DNA of 64,000 nucleotides. Origin: Tianweitania sediminis (lineage in GTDB: Bacteria; Pseudomonadota; Alphaproteobacteria; Rhizobiales; Rhizobiaceae). The notes below the pieces were generated by a model. The model saw nothing but the letters and a program-made list of their open reading frames with translations, searched no databases and was not told where the DNA came from. The stretch lies in NCBI RefSeq assembly GCF_017813335.1, contig NZ_JAGIYY010000003.1, positions 124,001-188,000 of the forward strand. Reading direction: 5' to 3'. Below, in pieces: positions 25,732-34,090 of this stretch (position 1 is its first letter; every line of letters starts with the position of its first letter). The position numbers were made by a program, and so were the translations under genes.

Positions 25732-27183
25732 TTACACGCCCGAAGCCGGAATGCCGGTCCGTTCCACCTTTCGTGGCGCCGTGATCTCCTTCCAGGTCGA
25801 CAAGGCGCGGTTCACTGCCGGGAAAGGAGCGCGTTCCACGAATTGCCCGCTGCCGGGCCGCGCATCGACCTTCTGTTCCTCCACCACGCATTCGCCGCGC
25901 GTGAACACGAAGCGCGGGAGACCTGTGACCTCAACGCCTTCAAAAACGTTGTAGTCGATCACCGATTGCTGCGCACCGGCCGAGATCGTCTTGGAGCGCT
26001 TCGGGTCCCACACAACGATGTCGGCATCAGAGCCTTCGAGGATGGCACCCTTCTTCGGGTACATGTTGAGGATCTTGGCGATGTTGGTGGAGGTCACCGC
26101 AACGAACTCGTTCATCGTCAACCGGCCGGTGGCGACGCCGCGGGTCCAAAGAACCGGCATGCGGTCCTCCAGGCCACCCGTGCCGTTCGGGATCTTGGTG
26201 AAGTCGCCAACCCCCGTGCGCTTCTGTTCGGTGGTGAACGCGCAATGGTCGGTGGCCACGACCTGAAGCGATCCGGATTGCAGGCCCGCCCAAAGCGAAT
26301 CCTGATGCTGCTTGTTGCGGAAAGGCGGGCTCATCACGCGGCGGGCCGCATGGTCCCAATCCTTGTTCATGTACTCGCTTTCGTCGAGCACCAGATGCTG
26401 GACCAGCGGCTCGCCAAACACGCGCATGCCCTTTTGGCGCGCCCGGCGGATCGCCTCATGGCTTTGTTCGCAGGACACATGGACGACGTAGAGCGGCGCG
26501 TTGGCCATGTCGGCGATCATGATGGCACGGTTGGTCGCCTCACCTTCCACTTCTGGCGGGCGCGAATAGGCATGCGCTTCCGGACCGTTGTTGCCCGCGG
26601 CCAGAAGCTTCTGGCTGAGCGCTGCAACAACGTCGCCGTTTTCGGCATGGACGAGCGGCAGCGCACCAAGCGCGCTGCAGCGCTGGAACGAGGAAAACAT
26701 CTCGTCGTCATCCACCATCAGCGCGCCCTTGTAGGCCATAAAGTGCTTGAAGGTGTTGATGCCGCGGTCCACGACCTCCGCCATCTCGTTGAACACCTGT
26801 TCGCCCCACCACGTCACGGCCATGTGGAACGTGTAGTCGGAGCACGCCTTGGCCGACTTGTTGTCCCACATCTTGATGGCGTCGAGCAGCGACTGGCCCG
26901 GAGACGGAAGGCAGAAATCCACCACCATCGTAGTGCCGCCGGACAAGGCCGCGCGGGTGCCGCTTTCGAAATCATCCGCCGAATAGGTGCCCATGAAGGG
27001 CATTTCGAGATGCGTATGCGGATCGACGCCGCCCGGCATCACATAACAACCGGTGGCATCGAAGCTTTCGTCGCCGGAAAGGTTCTGACCGATCTTCGTG
27101 ATCACCCCGCCTTCGATCAGCACATCCGCCTTGTAGGTCAGGTCTGCGGTGACGATGGTGCCGTTCTTGATGACTTTGGACAT
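25732..27183 (-). CDS. hydA: Dihydropyrimidinase (D-hydantoinase)
   Basis: 483-residue cyclic amidohydrolase converting dihydrouracil to N-carbamoyl-beta-alanine, and dihydrothymine likewise. The binuclear metal site is visible: H56-T-H58 in DPHTHLEM, the lysine that is carboxylated (K152 in FMAYKG), and later histidines in VVHVSCEQSHEA. ATDHCAF contains the catalytic aspartate. The ATG at 27183 follows a TTGGGGAA sequence; the earlier in-frame start at 27195 adds four residues without family support. Second step of reductive pyrimidine degradation, downstream of PreTA. Confidence 0.95.
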   Translation of the reverse strand: MSKVIKNGTIVTADLTYKADVLIEGGVITKIGQNLSGDESFDATGCYVMPGGVDPHTHLEMPFMGTYSADDFESGTRAALSGGTTMVVDFCLPSPGQSLLDAIKMWDNKSAKACSDYTFHMAVTWWGEQVFNEMAEVVDRGINTFKHFMAYKGALMVDDDEMFSSFQRCSALGALPLVHAENGDVVAALSQKLLAAGNNGPEAHAYSRPPEVEGEATNRAIMIADMANAPLYVVHVSCEQSHEAIRRARQKGMRVFGEPLVQHLVLDESEYMNKDWDHAARRVMSPPFRNKQHQDSLWAGLQSGSLQVVATDHCAFTTEQKRTGVGDFTKIPNGTGGLEDRMPVLWTRGVATGRLTMNEFVAVTSTNIAKILNMYPKKGAILEGSDADIVVWDPKRSKTISAGAQQSVIDYNVFEGVEVTGLPRFVFTRGECVVEEQKVDARPGSGQFVERAPFPAVNRALSTWKEITAPRKVERTGIPASGV

Positions 27184-27261
27184 CGAGTTCCCCAACTCTT
27201 GTTTGTTCTTTGTCCGGGCGGACCGGCAGGTGCAGCCACCCGCTACCGTCGGCGATGCTCC

Positions 27262-28512
27262 CTATGCGACGATCTCTGCCGTCTCTACCACGGCGTGAAA
27301 CAGGACGTCGCAACCCGCAGCCGCCCATTCCCGCGTAATCTCCTCAGCTTCATTGTGGCTGAGGCCATCGACGCAAGGGCAGAAGATCATCGCCGTGGGA
27401 GCCACGCGATTGATCCAGCAGGCGTCATGCCCGGCCCCCGAAACGATGTCGCGGTGGCTATAGCCGAGCCGCTCTGCAGCACCGCGGACGGCTGCAACGC
27501 AGCCCTCGTCAAAGGTCACCGGATCGAAATGGCCGACCTGCTCGATCTCATAGGCGATATCCAGGGCCTCGCAGATCGTGGCGACCCCGTCGCGGATGCG
27601 CTCATCCATTTCGTCCAGCGTTTCCTTGTCGGGAGACCGAATGTCGATCGTGAAGACCGTCTTGCCGGCGATGATGTTGCGGGAGTTCGGATAGGTTTCA
27701 ATGTGGCCGATCGCGCCAACGGCGTCCGGCTGGTAGTCCATCGCAATCTCGTGGACGAGTTCGGTGACCCGCGCCATGCCGAGACCGGCGTTGCGACGCT
27801 TGGGCATGGGCGTCGAGCCGGTGTGGGCTTCGCGGCCGGTCAGCGTGACCTGAAGCCACTTCAAGCCTTGGCCATGGGTGACCACACCGATATCGATGTT
27901 TTCGTCTTCGAGGATCGGGCCCTGCTCGATGTGAAGCTCGAAGAAGGCTTTCATTTTGCGCGAGCCGACCGGCTCCTCGCCCTTCCAGCCGATGCGCTCA
28001 AGCTCGGCGCCAAAGGTCTTGCCCTTGGCGTCCGTGCGCGCATAGGCCCAGTCCTGCTCCAGCACACCCGCGAAAACGCCGGACGCCAGCATGGCGGGGG
28101 CGAACCGGGTGCCCTCCTCGTTTGTCCAGTTGGTGACAACGATCGGATGCTTTGTTCGAATGCCGAGATCATTCAGGGAGCGAATGACCTCAAGGCCGCC
28201 AAGCACGCCCAATACGCCGTCGAATTTTCCGCCGGTCGGCTGCGTATCCAGGTGGCTGCCGACATAAACCGGCAGCGCATCCGGGTCGGTGCCCTCGCGC
28301 TGGGCAAACATCGTGCCCATGCTATCCACGGCCACCGTCAGACCTGCCTGCTCGCACCAGGATTGGAAGAGATGGCGCCCCTCGCCGTCCTCGTCGGTCA
28401 ACGTCTGCCTGTTGTTGCCGCCGGCAACACCTGGTCCGATCTTTGCCATATCCATGAGGCTGTCCCATAGCCGGTCCGGGTTGATCCGCAGGTTTTCGCC
28501 GGGCGCCGCCAT
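27262..28512 (-). CDS. Zn-dependent amidase of the beta-ureidopropionase/carbamoylase family
   Basis: 416-residue M20-family hydrolase, here most likely cleaving N-carbamoyl-beta-alanine or N-carbamoyl-beta-aminoisobutyrate to the beta-amino acid, CO2 and ammonia (PydC-like role). Metal-binding motifs are VGSHLDTQPTGGKFDG, NWTNEEGTRF and ELHIEQGP; the substrate-binding GREAHTGSTPM and SGAGHDACW segments are typical of the HyuC/AllC group. AGGAGAT precedes the ATG. It lies between the aminotransferase and hydA genes in the same direction. The substrate is inferred from the pathway context. Confidence 0.92.
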   Translation of the reverse strand: MAAPGENLRINPDRLWDSLMDMAKIGPGVAGGNNRQTLTDEDGEGRHLFQSWCEQAGLTVAVDSMGTMFAQREGTDPDALPVYVGSHLDTQPTGGKFDGVLGVLGGLEVIRSLNDLGIRTKHPIVVTNWTNEEGTRFAPAMLASGVFAGVLEQDWAYARTDAKGKTFGAELERIGWKGEEPVGSRKMKAFFELHIEQGPILEDENIDIGVVTHGQGLKWLQVTLTGREAHTGSTPMPKRRNAGLGMARVTELVHEIAMDYQPDAVGAIGHIETYPNSRNIIAGKTVFTIDIRSPDKETLDEMDERIRDGVATICEALDIAYEIEQVGHFDPVTFDEGCVAAVRGAAERLGYSHRDIVSGAGHDACWINRVAPTAMIFCPCVDGLSHNEAEEITREWAAAGCDVLFHAVVETAEIVA

Positions 28513-28603
28513 CGCATCTCCTTGAACTTGAACGTTACGTCTTGGCTACGCGAGAGCCGCAGCTTGCCCGACAGCAGACCGCTGCCGGGCAGCCCGAACT
28601 GCA

Positions 28604-29929
28604 TCAGTCGATCGCGCGCAGCACTTCGCGAACATGATCGATCAACTCGTCGATCTGGGTCTTGCTGATGATCAACGGCGGCGACAGCGCGATGATGTCG
28701 CCCGTGGTACGGATCAGGGCGCCGCGCTCGAACGCCTTCAGGAAGGCTGAAAACGCGCGCTTCGTCGGCTCGCCGGCGATCGGCTCAAGCTCGATCGCGC
28801 CAACAAGGCCGATGTTGCGGATGTCGATCACATGCGGTTCGCCCTTCAGGGAGTGCAGTGCATCCTCCCAATAGCCCGCGATCTCAGGTCCGCGCTCCAG
28901 CAGCCCTTCTTCCTTGTAGGTTTCCAGCGTCGCGAGACCGGCTGCGCAGGCGATCGGGTTGCCCGAATAGGTATAGCCATGGGCGAACTCGATCATGTGC
29001 TCGGGCCCGGTCATGAACGCATCATGGATCTCGCTCGTCACGAACACGGCGCCCATCGGGATCACGCCGTTGGTGACACCCTTGGCGGTGATCATGATGT
29101 CCGGCTTCACGCCGAAATAATCGGTGGCGAACGGGGTGCCGAGGCGCCCGAAGCCAGTGATGACCTCGTCAAAGATCAGAAGGATCCCATGCTTGTCGCA
29201 GATCTGGCGGAGCTTCTGCAGGTAGCCTTTCGGCGGGATCAGGACGCCGGTGGAGCCGGAAACAGGCTCAACAATCACGGCAGCGATGGTCGACGCGTCA
29301 TGCAGCGTCACGATCCGCTCCAGTTCGTCGGCGAGTTCTGCGCCATGCTCCGGCTCGCCGCGGGTAAACTGATTCTTGGCGGGAAGATGGGTGTGCGGCA
29401 GGTGGTCAACGCCAGTCAGAAGCGTGCCGAACATCTTGCGATTGCCGACAATGCCGCCGACCGAGATACCGCCGAAGTTCACGCCGTGGTAGCCACGCTC
29501 GCGACCGATCAAGCGTGTACGTGCGCCCTGCCCCTTCACCCGCTGATAGGCGAGCGCGATCTTGAGCGCGGTTTCCACCGATTCCGAACCGGAATTGGTG
29601 AAGAATACGTGGTTCAAGCCAACGGGCGCCATGTCAACAAGGCGGTTGGCGAACTCAAAAGCGATGGGATGGCCCATCTGGAAGGCCGGAGCGTAGTCGA
29701 GTTCGGCGGCCTGATGCTGGATCGCTTCCACGATCTTCGGGCGGCAATGGCCCGCATTCACACACCAAAGGCCGGCTGTGCCGTCCATCACCTGGCGACC
29801 ATCCGCCGTGGTGTAGTGCATGTCCTTGGCCGCAACCAACATGCGCGGCGTTTGCTTGAACTGCCGGTTGGACGTGAAGGGCATCCAGAAAGCAGAAAGG
29901 TCGTTGGGGGCATTCACCCGATTCAGCAT
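28604..29929 (-). CDS. Omega-amino acid-pyruvate aminotransferase
   Basis: 441-residue class III PLP aminotransferase. The PLP lysine is K283 in ITAKGVTNG; the cofactor motifs FTNSGSESVETALK and LLIFDEVITGFGR are intact, and AFQMGHPIAFEFA near residue 82 is typical of beta-alanine:pyruvate enzymes. It would turn beta-alanine into malonate semialdehyde, ending the reductive pyrimidine pathway. The ATG at 29929 follows AAGGAGAT; an upstream start at 29998 has no family support. First gene of the operon running to the ABC transporter, divergent from the TetR gene. Confidence 0.93.
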   Translation of the reverse strand: MLNRVNAPNDLSAFWMPFTSNRQFKQTPRMLVAAKDMHYTTADGRQVMDGTAGLWCVNAGHCRPKIVEAIQHQAAELDYAPAFQMGHPIAFEFANRLVDMAPVGLNHVFFTNSGSESVETALKIALAYQRVKGQGARTRLIGRERGYHGVNFGGISVGGIVGNRKMFGTLLTGVDHLPHTHLPAKNQFTRGEPEHGAELADELERIVTLHDASTIAAVIVEPVSGSTGVLIPPKGYLQKLRQICDKHGILLIFDEVITGFGRLGTPFATDYFGVKPDIMITAKGVTNGVIPMGAVFVTSEIHDAFMTGPEHMIEFAHGYTYSGNPIACAAGLATLETYKEEGLLERGPEIAGYWEDALHSLKGEPHVIDIRNIGLVGAIELEPIAGEPTKRAFSAFLKAFERGALIRTTGDIIALSPPLIISKTQIDELIDHVREVLRAID

Positions 29930-30001
29930 GCTTCGATCTCCTTGTTCTGTTCCCCACGACAGAAAGAGCATCCAGAACAGACGCTTAGCTGCCGGCAATT
30001 T

Positions 30002-30017
30002 TTGACCGAGCGGACAA
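30002..30017. promoter_or_regulatory. RutR-like palindrome in the aminotransferase/TetR control region
   Basis: The 16 bases TTGACCGAGCGGACAA match the E. coli RutR consensus TTGACCA-NN-TGGTCAA at 11 of 14 specified positions and keep the inverted symmetry. The site lies about 73 bases upstream of the aminotransferase start, where it could overlap that promoter. A RutR-like TetR gene starts about 145 bases away on the other side. Binding is inferred. Confidence 0.55.
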
Positions 30018-30099
30018 AGGTTAGCATTGCGGTTGGGGCGGTCAAGGCAATACTACTGAAGGCGGACGGCAACCGGACGTTCCACGCGGGGGAACGCTC

Positions 30100-30120
30100 T
30101 GGTCCAGTATATTGGTCCAG
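30100..30120 (+). repeat. Direct repeat TGGTCCAG upstream of the TetR gene
   Basis: TGGTCCAG occurs at 30100-30107 and again at 30113-30120, thirteen bases apart, with TATATT-like DNA between. Each copy resembles a half of the RutR motif (TGGTCAA). The pair lies 40-60 bases upstream of the TetR start and may be part of its promoter or an autoregulatory site. Confidence 0.4.
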
Positions 30121-30159
30121 AACCCTGCTGTTTCGAAGCTTGGAGATCCGCAGTTCACG

Positions 30160-30780
30160 ATGGACGCGCCAGTGCCGCAAACCCGCATCCAGGCTGCCAA
30201 GCGCGAGGCCATCCTCGAAGCAGCCCTGGATTGTTTCTCCCGCCTTGGCTTCCGCGGCGCCACGATCGATGCGATCGCCTCCGCAGCCGGCATGTCGAAG
30301 CCGAACCTGCTTTATTATTTTCGCCGCAAAGAGGACGTTTACGCCGCGCTGATGCAGCGCCTGTTGGACACGTGGCTGCAGCCATTGCGGGACCTCGACG
30401 ATGTAGGCGATCCCCTGACAGAACTGCGCGGCTATATCCGACGCAAGCTCGAAATGTCGCGGGACCTTCCGCGGGAAAGCCGCTTGTTCGCCAACGAGAT
30501 CCTGGAAGGCGCACCCCGGATTCTGCCAATGATCAGGGGCGACCTGAAAGCTCTGGTGGACGAAAAAGCGCTGCTGATCCGCCAATGGATGCAGGATGGA
30601 AAGATCCGCCGCACGGACCCTTACCACCTGATCTTCGCGGTCTGGGCGACGACACAGCACTACGCGGACTTTGACACTCAGGTTCGCACAGTGCTTGGAC
30701 CTGACAAGGGCGCCGACGGGCGCTTCGAGGATGCCGCGCGGTTCCTGGAGCAACTCTTCATGGATGGCCTGAGGCCGTAG
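30160..30780 (+). CDS. TetR-family regulator of RutR type
   Basis: 206-residue regulator. The N-terminal helix-turn-helix covers about residues 10-56: REAILEAALDCFSRLGFRGATIDAIASAAGMSKPNLLYYF in pieces, with FRRKEDVY after it. The C-terminal ligand domain carries ESRLFANEILEGAPRI and GDLKALVDEKALLIRQW-type segments seen in RutR, which binds uracil and thymine and controls pyrimidine use. Location between preTA and the rest of the pyrimidine genes, together with nearby RutR-like palindromes, supports that role. The ATG at 30160 gives the normal N terminus; an in-frame start at 30112 is less likely. Confidence 0.87.
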   Translation: MDAPVPQTRIQAAKREAILEAALDCFSRLGFRGATIDAIASAAGMSKPNLLYYFRRKEDVYAALMQRLLDTWLQPLRDLDDVGDPLTELRGYIRRKLEMSRDLPRESRLFANEILEGAPRILPMIRGDLKALVDEKALLIRQWMQDGKIRRTDPYHLIFAVWATTQHYADFDTQVRTVLGPDKGADGRFEDAARFLEQLFMDGLRP

Positions 30781-30813
30781 CCGCCATCAGCGGACGCCTC
30801 TACTCCGCCACGC

Positions 30814-32163
30814 CTACTCTGCTGGCTCAACCTCCTGTTCCGGTACCTGTACCGGTGTAGGCTTCTGCGCCATCGGGTTGTTGGGGTGCTGCGTCCAGTT
30901 GGCATAGGTCGGCTGTACGATCTTGCCGGTGCGACGGTCGAGTTCGCCGGCGTGGAGCGGCACCATGTCGATGCAACCCTCCACCGGACACACGTTCACG
31001 CACAGATTACATCCGACACACTCTTCCTCGATCACCTCGAAATGGCGGAGACCATCCACGATGTTGGTGATCGCCTGGTGAGAGGTGTCTTCACAGGCGA
31101 TATGGCAGCGGCCGCATTTGATGCACAGATCCTGGTTGATGTGCGCCTTCGTGACGTAGTTGAGGTTGAGGTACTGCCAATCGGTCACGTTGGGCGTGGC
31201 GCGGCCGATCACGTCGTCCAGCGTGGCATGCCCTTTCTCGTCCATCCAGCTCTTGAGTCCCTCGATCATCTCCTGGACGATCTTGAAGCCGTAGGTCATC
31301 GCTGCCGTGCAGACCTGCACATTGCCAGCTCCCAGCGCCAGGAATTCAGCTGCATCGCGCCAGGTCGTGACACCGCCGATGCCGGAAATGGGTAGTCCGC
31401 GTGTTTCCGGGTCGCGCGCGATCTCCGCCACCATGTTGAGGGCGATCGGCTTCACTGCCGGACCACAATAGCCGCCATGGCTGCCGCGTCCGTCGATTGA
31501 CGGTTCGGGCGAGAACGTGTCGAGGTTGACTGCGGTGATGGAGGAGATGGTGTTGATGAGCGACACCGCATCGGCCCCGCCGCGCTTTGCGGCACGTGCG
31601 GGGTAGCGGATGTCGGTGATGTTTGGCGTCAGCTTCACGATCACGGGCATGCGGGTGTACTGCTTGCACCAGCGCGCCACCATCTCGATGTACTCGGGCA
31701 CCTGGCCCACAGCCGAGCCCATGCCGCGCTCGCTCATGCCGTGCGGACAGCCGAAGTTCAACTCGATGCCGTCGACCTCGGTATCCTCCACCAGCGGCAG
31801 GATCGCCTTCCACGCCTCTTCCTCGCAAGGAACCATGATGGACGCGACGATGGCTCGGTCGGGGAAGTCCTTTTTGACCTGCTTCATTTCCTGCAGGTTG
31901 ACCTGCAGCTGCCGGTCGGTGATCAGCTCGATGTTGTTCAAGCCAAGCAGTCGGCGGTCGGCGCCCCAGATGGCGCCATAGCGGGGGCCGTTGACGTTGA
32001 CGACAGGCGGCCCCTCCTCGCCGAGCGTCTTCCAGACCACCCCGCCCCAGCCAGCCTTGAAGGCGCGCACGACGTTGTAGGCCTTATCGGTAGGCGGCGC
32101 GGATGCCAGCCAGAACGGATTGGGTGACTTGATGCCGATGAAGTTGTTGCGAATGTCAGCCAT
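30814..32163 (-). CDS. preA: NAD-dependent dihydropyrimidine dehydrogenase subunit PreA
   Basis: 449-residue catalytic subunit reducing uracil and thymine to their 5,6-dihydro forms. The N-terminal two thirds is an FMN-binding dihydroorotate-dehydrogenase-like barrel with FWLASAPPTDKAYNV, ELNFGCPHGMSERGMG (containing the catalytic Cys) and SGIGGVTTW. The C-terminal part holds two 4Fe-4S clusters: CIKCGRCHIAC and CVGCNLCVNVCP. An extra tail of about 45 residues is rich in Gln, Pro and Glu. It begins 12 bases after preT and ends 33 bases from the convergent TetR gene. Confidence 0.95.
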   Translation of the reverse strand: MADIRNNFIGIKSPNPFWLASAPPTDKAYNVVRAFKAGWGGVVWKTLGEEGPPVVNVNGPRYGAIWGADRRLLGLNNIELITDRQLQVNLQEMKQVKKDFPDRAIVASIMVPCEEEAWKAILPLVEDTEVDGIELNFGCPHGMSERGMGSAVGQVPEYIEMVARWCKQYTRMPVIVKLTPNITDIRYPARAAKRGGADAVSLINTISSITAVNLDTFSPEPSIDGRGSHGGYCGPAVKPIALNMVAEIARDPETRGLPISGIGGVTTWRDAAEFLALGAGNVQVCTAAMTYGFKIVQEMIEGLKSWMDEKGHATLDDVIGRATPNVTDWQYLNLNYVTKAHINQDLCIKCGRCHIACEDTSHQAITNIVDGLRHFEVIEEECVGCNLCVNVCPVEGCIDMVPLHAGELDRRTGKIVQPTYANWTQHPNNPMAQKPTPVQVPEQEVEPAE

Positions 32164-32175
32164 GGGTGATCTTCC

Positions 32176-33561
32176 TCAGGCGAGTTCGAGGGCCGCCGGC
32201 GCTGCCGGGGCGCGCTGCGCGGTCAGGCTGCGGTGAATGCTTTCGGCGGCATCCCGCCCCTGTCGCGTGGCCCAGACCGTGAGGTCTTCACCGCCGGCGA
32301 CACAGTCGCCACCCGCCCAAACATTCGGAATGGACGTGTGTCCTTCGGCATCCACCTTGATCTTCCCGTTCTGGAGAAAAGAACCGGCGTCGCTCCAAAG
32401 TGACGCATCCAAGGACTGGCCGATTGCCTTGAAGACCTGATCGGCTTCGAGCACGAGCGCTCTTCCCGTACCAGCCAGGCGATCATCGGCAAGGGCGGTG
32501 TATTCAAGCTCGATGCCGGAAACGCGTCCATCCGTTGCAAGCACGCGCTTGGGCTGCAACCAATGACGGATCACCACGCCATTCGCTTTCGCAAGCTCCT
32601 GCTCATAGTCGGACGCGTTCATCTGTTCCTGGCCGCGGCGGTAACAAACCGTCACTTCCTCGGCGCCGAGCAGCTTGGCTTGCACGGCCGCATCGATCGC
32701 GGTCATGCCGCCTCCGATCACGACCACGCGCCGCCCGATCGGCAAAACGCCCTTGTCTTCGGCCTGTCGCAAGGCGGCGATGAAGTCGACCGCGTTCTCC
32801 ACGCCGCGCAGGTCTTCGCCGTCCGCCCTCAAGGCATTCACGCCAGCCAAACCCAGGCCGATGAAGACCGCATCGAACTCCCCTCGGAGATCGTCCAACG
32901 AAAAGTCACGGCCAAGAGCCATGTTCTCGCGGATCTCAATGCCTCCGATGGCGGTGACGTAGTCGACCTCCGCTTGGGCAAAGTTGTTGGTGCTCTTGTA
33001 GGCCGCTATTCCATATTCGTTGAGGCCACCCGCCTTCGGGCGCGCATCGAAGATGATCACCTCGTGGCCGTGCAGGGCCAGACGGTGGGCTGCTGACAAT
33101 CCGGCTGGCCCGGCGCCAACAACGGCGATGCGCTTTCCGGTCGGGGCAGCACGCTGGTAGAACTGCTTGTTTTTGGCCATTGCCGCGTCAGTGGCATAGC
33201 GCTGAAGGTGACCGATCTTGACCGGCTTGCCTTCCGCGAGCTCTCGAACACAGGCTTCTTCGCACAAGGTTTCGGTCGGGCAAACGCGGGCGCACATGCC
33301 GCCCATGATGTTCTGGTCGAAGATCGTCTTGGCTGCACCAAGCGGATTTCCGGTCGAGATCTGCCGGATGAACAACGGGATGTCGATAGTGGTCGGACAC
33401 GCCTGCATGCACGGGGCGTCGTAGCAGAAGTAACAGCGGTCGCTTTCCACAAGCGCTTCGTGCTGATCAAGCGGCGGATGAAGATCGGCGAAGTTTTCGG
33501 CATAGGTGGGCGGCGAGAGCCGATTGCCCACGATGCCATCCTGAAGGAGGCGCTCGTCCAT
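32176..33561 (-). CDS. preT: NAD(P)-dependent oxidoreductase subunit PreT of dihydropyrimidine dehydrogenase
   Basis: 461-residue electron-input subunit resembling the N-terminal part of mammalian dihydropyrimidine dehydrogenase and the small subunit of glutamate synthase. Cysteine motifs for Fe-S clusters are CYFCYDAPCMQACP (residues about 42-55) and MCARVCPTETLCEEAC. FAD binding is at VVGAGPAGLSAAHRLA and NAD(P)H binding at VVIGGGMTAIDAA; the terminal FAD motif is IPNVWAGGDC. ATG 33561 is used since the codon before it is TTG; AGGGGAAC lies upstream. First gene of the preT-preA operon. Confidence 0.95.
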   Translation of the reverse strand: MDERLLQDGIVGNRLSPPTYAENFADLHPPLDQHEALVESDRCYFCYDAPCMQACPTTIDIPLFIRQISTGNPLGAAKTIFDQNIMGGMCARVCPTETLCEEACVRELAEGKPVKIGHLQRYATDAAMAKNKQFYQRAAPTGKRIAVVGAGPAGLSAAHRLALHGHEVIIFDARPKAGGLNEYGIAAYKSTNNFAQAEVDYVTAIGGIEIRENMALGRDFSLDDLRGEFDAVFIGLGLAGVNALRADGEDLRGVENAVDFIAALRQAEDKGVLPIGRRVVVIGGGMTAIDAAVQAKLLGAEEVTVCYRRGQEQMNASDYEQELAKANGVVIRHWLQPKRVLATDGRVSGIELEYTALADDRLAGTGRALVLEADQVFKAIGQSLDASLWSDAGSFLQNGKIKVDAEGHTSIPNVWAGGDCVAGGEDLTVWATRQGRDAAESIHRSLTAQRAPAAPAALELA

Positions 33562-33620
33562 CAATGTTCCCCTAGCTGGCTTAACGCTGGCTTTTGAGGA
33601 ACGCTAACACGCTCTGGATT

Positions 33621-33636
33621 TTTATCAACTGGTCAA
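33621..33636 (-). promoter_or_regulatory. RutR-like palindrome upstream of preT
   Basis: The 16 bases at 33621-33636 match the RutR consensus TTGACCA-NN-TGGTCAA at 12 of 14 specified positions; the half next to 33630-33636 (TGGTCAA) is perfect. It is 60 bases upstream of the preT start, where it could cover the promoter. Together with the site at 30002-30017 it brackets both divergent parts of the pyrimidine regulon. Binding is inferred. Confidence 0.65.
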
Positions 33637-33678
33637 AAACAGGAGCTGCATTACCCGCTTTATGGCTCGTACGACGGG

Positions 33679-34023
33679 TCAGATCAGGCGCAGACCCCAG
33701 GCATCCACCAGGATCACGATCAACAGGATGACGGATGGTGGGAAGTGGCCCCAATCGCGATGACGCGCCAGGATCGCAAAGATCGCGAGGCAAATCAGTG
33801 CGCCCAGGAGCAGGCCGAGCGGGCGGGTTGGATACCAGAGCACCAGAAGCCCGGTCACGAGCTGAACCAGGCCGTTGAAGAGATGGAACCAGGAAGGCAG
33901 GTTCCATCGCTTGAACGAATTCTTGACCGGCTTGATGCCGACGAGATTAAGCACGCCGTCCACAACAAAGAAGGCGCCGAGCAGCCAAGCAAGCCACACC
34001 GCCCAAGAATAATTCAGGATCAT
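33679..34023 (-). CDS. Small four-span membrane protein, DoxX-like
   Basis: 114-residue hydrophobic protein with four helices at roughly residues 8-27, 46-64, 68-86 and 94-111, the spacing of DoxX-like proteins. The short hydrophilic loop between helices 1 and 2 holds VKNSFKRWNLP. No redox or metal motif is visible. It follows the MttB-like gene in the same direction with 67 bases between. Function cannot be deduced. Confidence 0.6.
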   Translation of the reverse strand: MILNYSWAVWLAWLLGAFFVVDGVLNLVGIKPVKNSFKRWNLPSWFHLFNGLVQLVTGLLVLWYPTRPLGLLLGALICLAIFAILARHRDWGHFPPSVILLIVILVDAWGLRLI

Positions 34024-34090
34024 CGAAACCGCCCCCGCAGCAACAACGTCAGTTTAGCATCAAACGAGAAGCGAATGAAGCCTGGAACGA

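Noticed and set aside
25714-28470. 918-codon plus-strand frame across hydA and the amidase gene
   Set aside because: It is antisense to two recognised enzymes with intact motifs and has a composition typical of antisense shadows.
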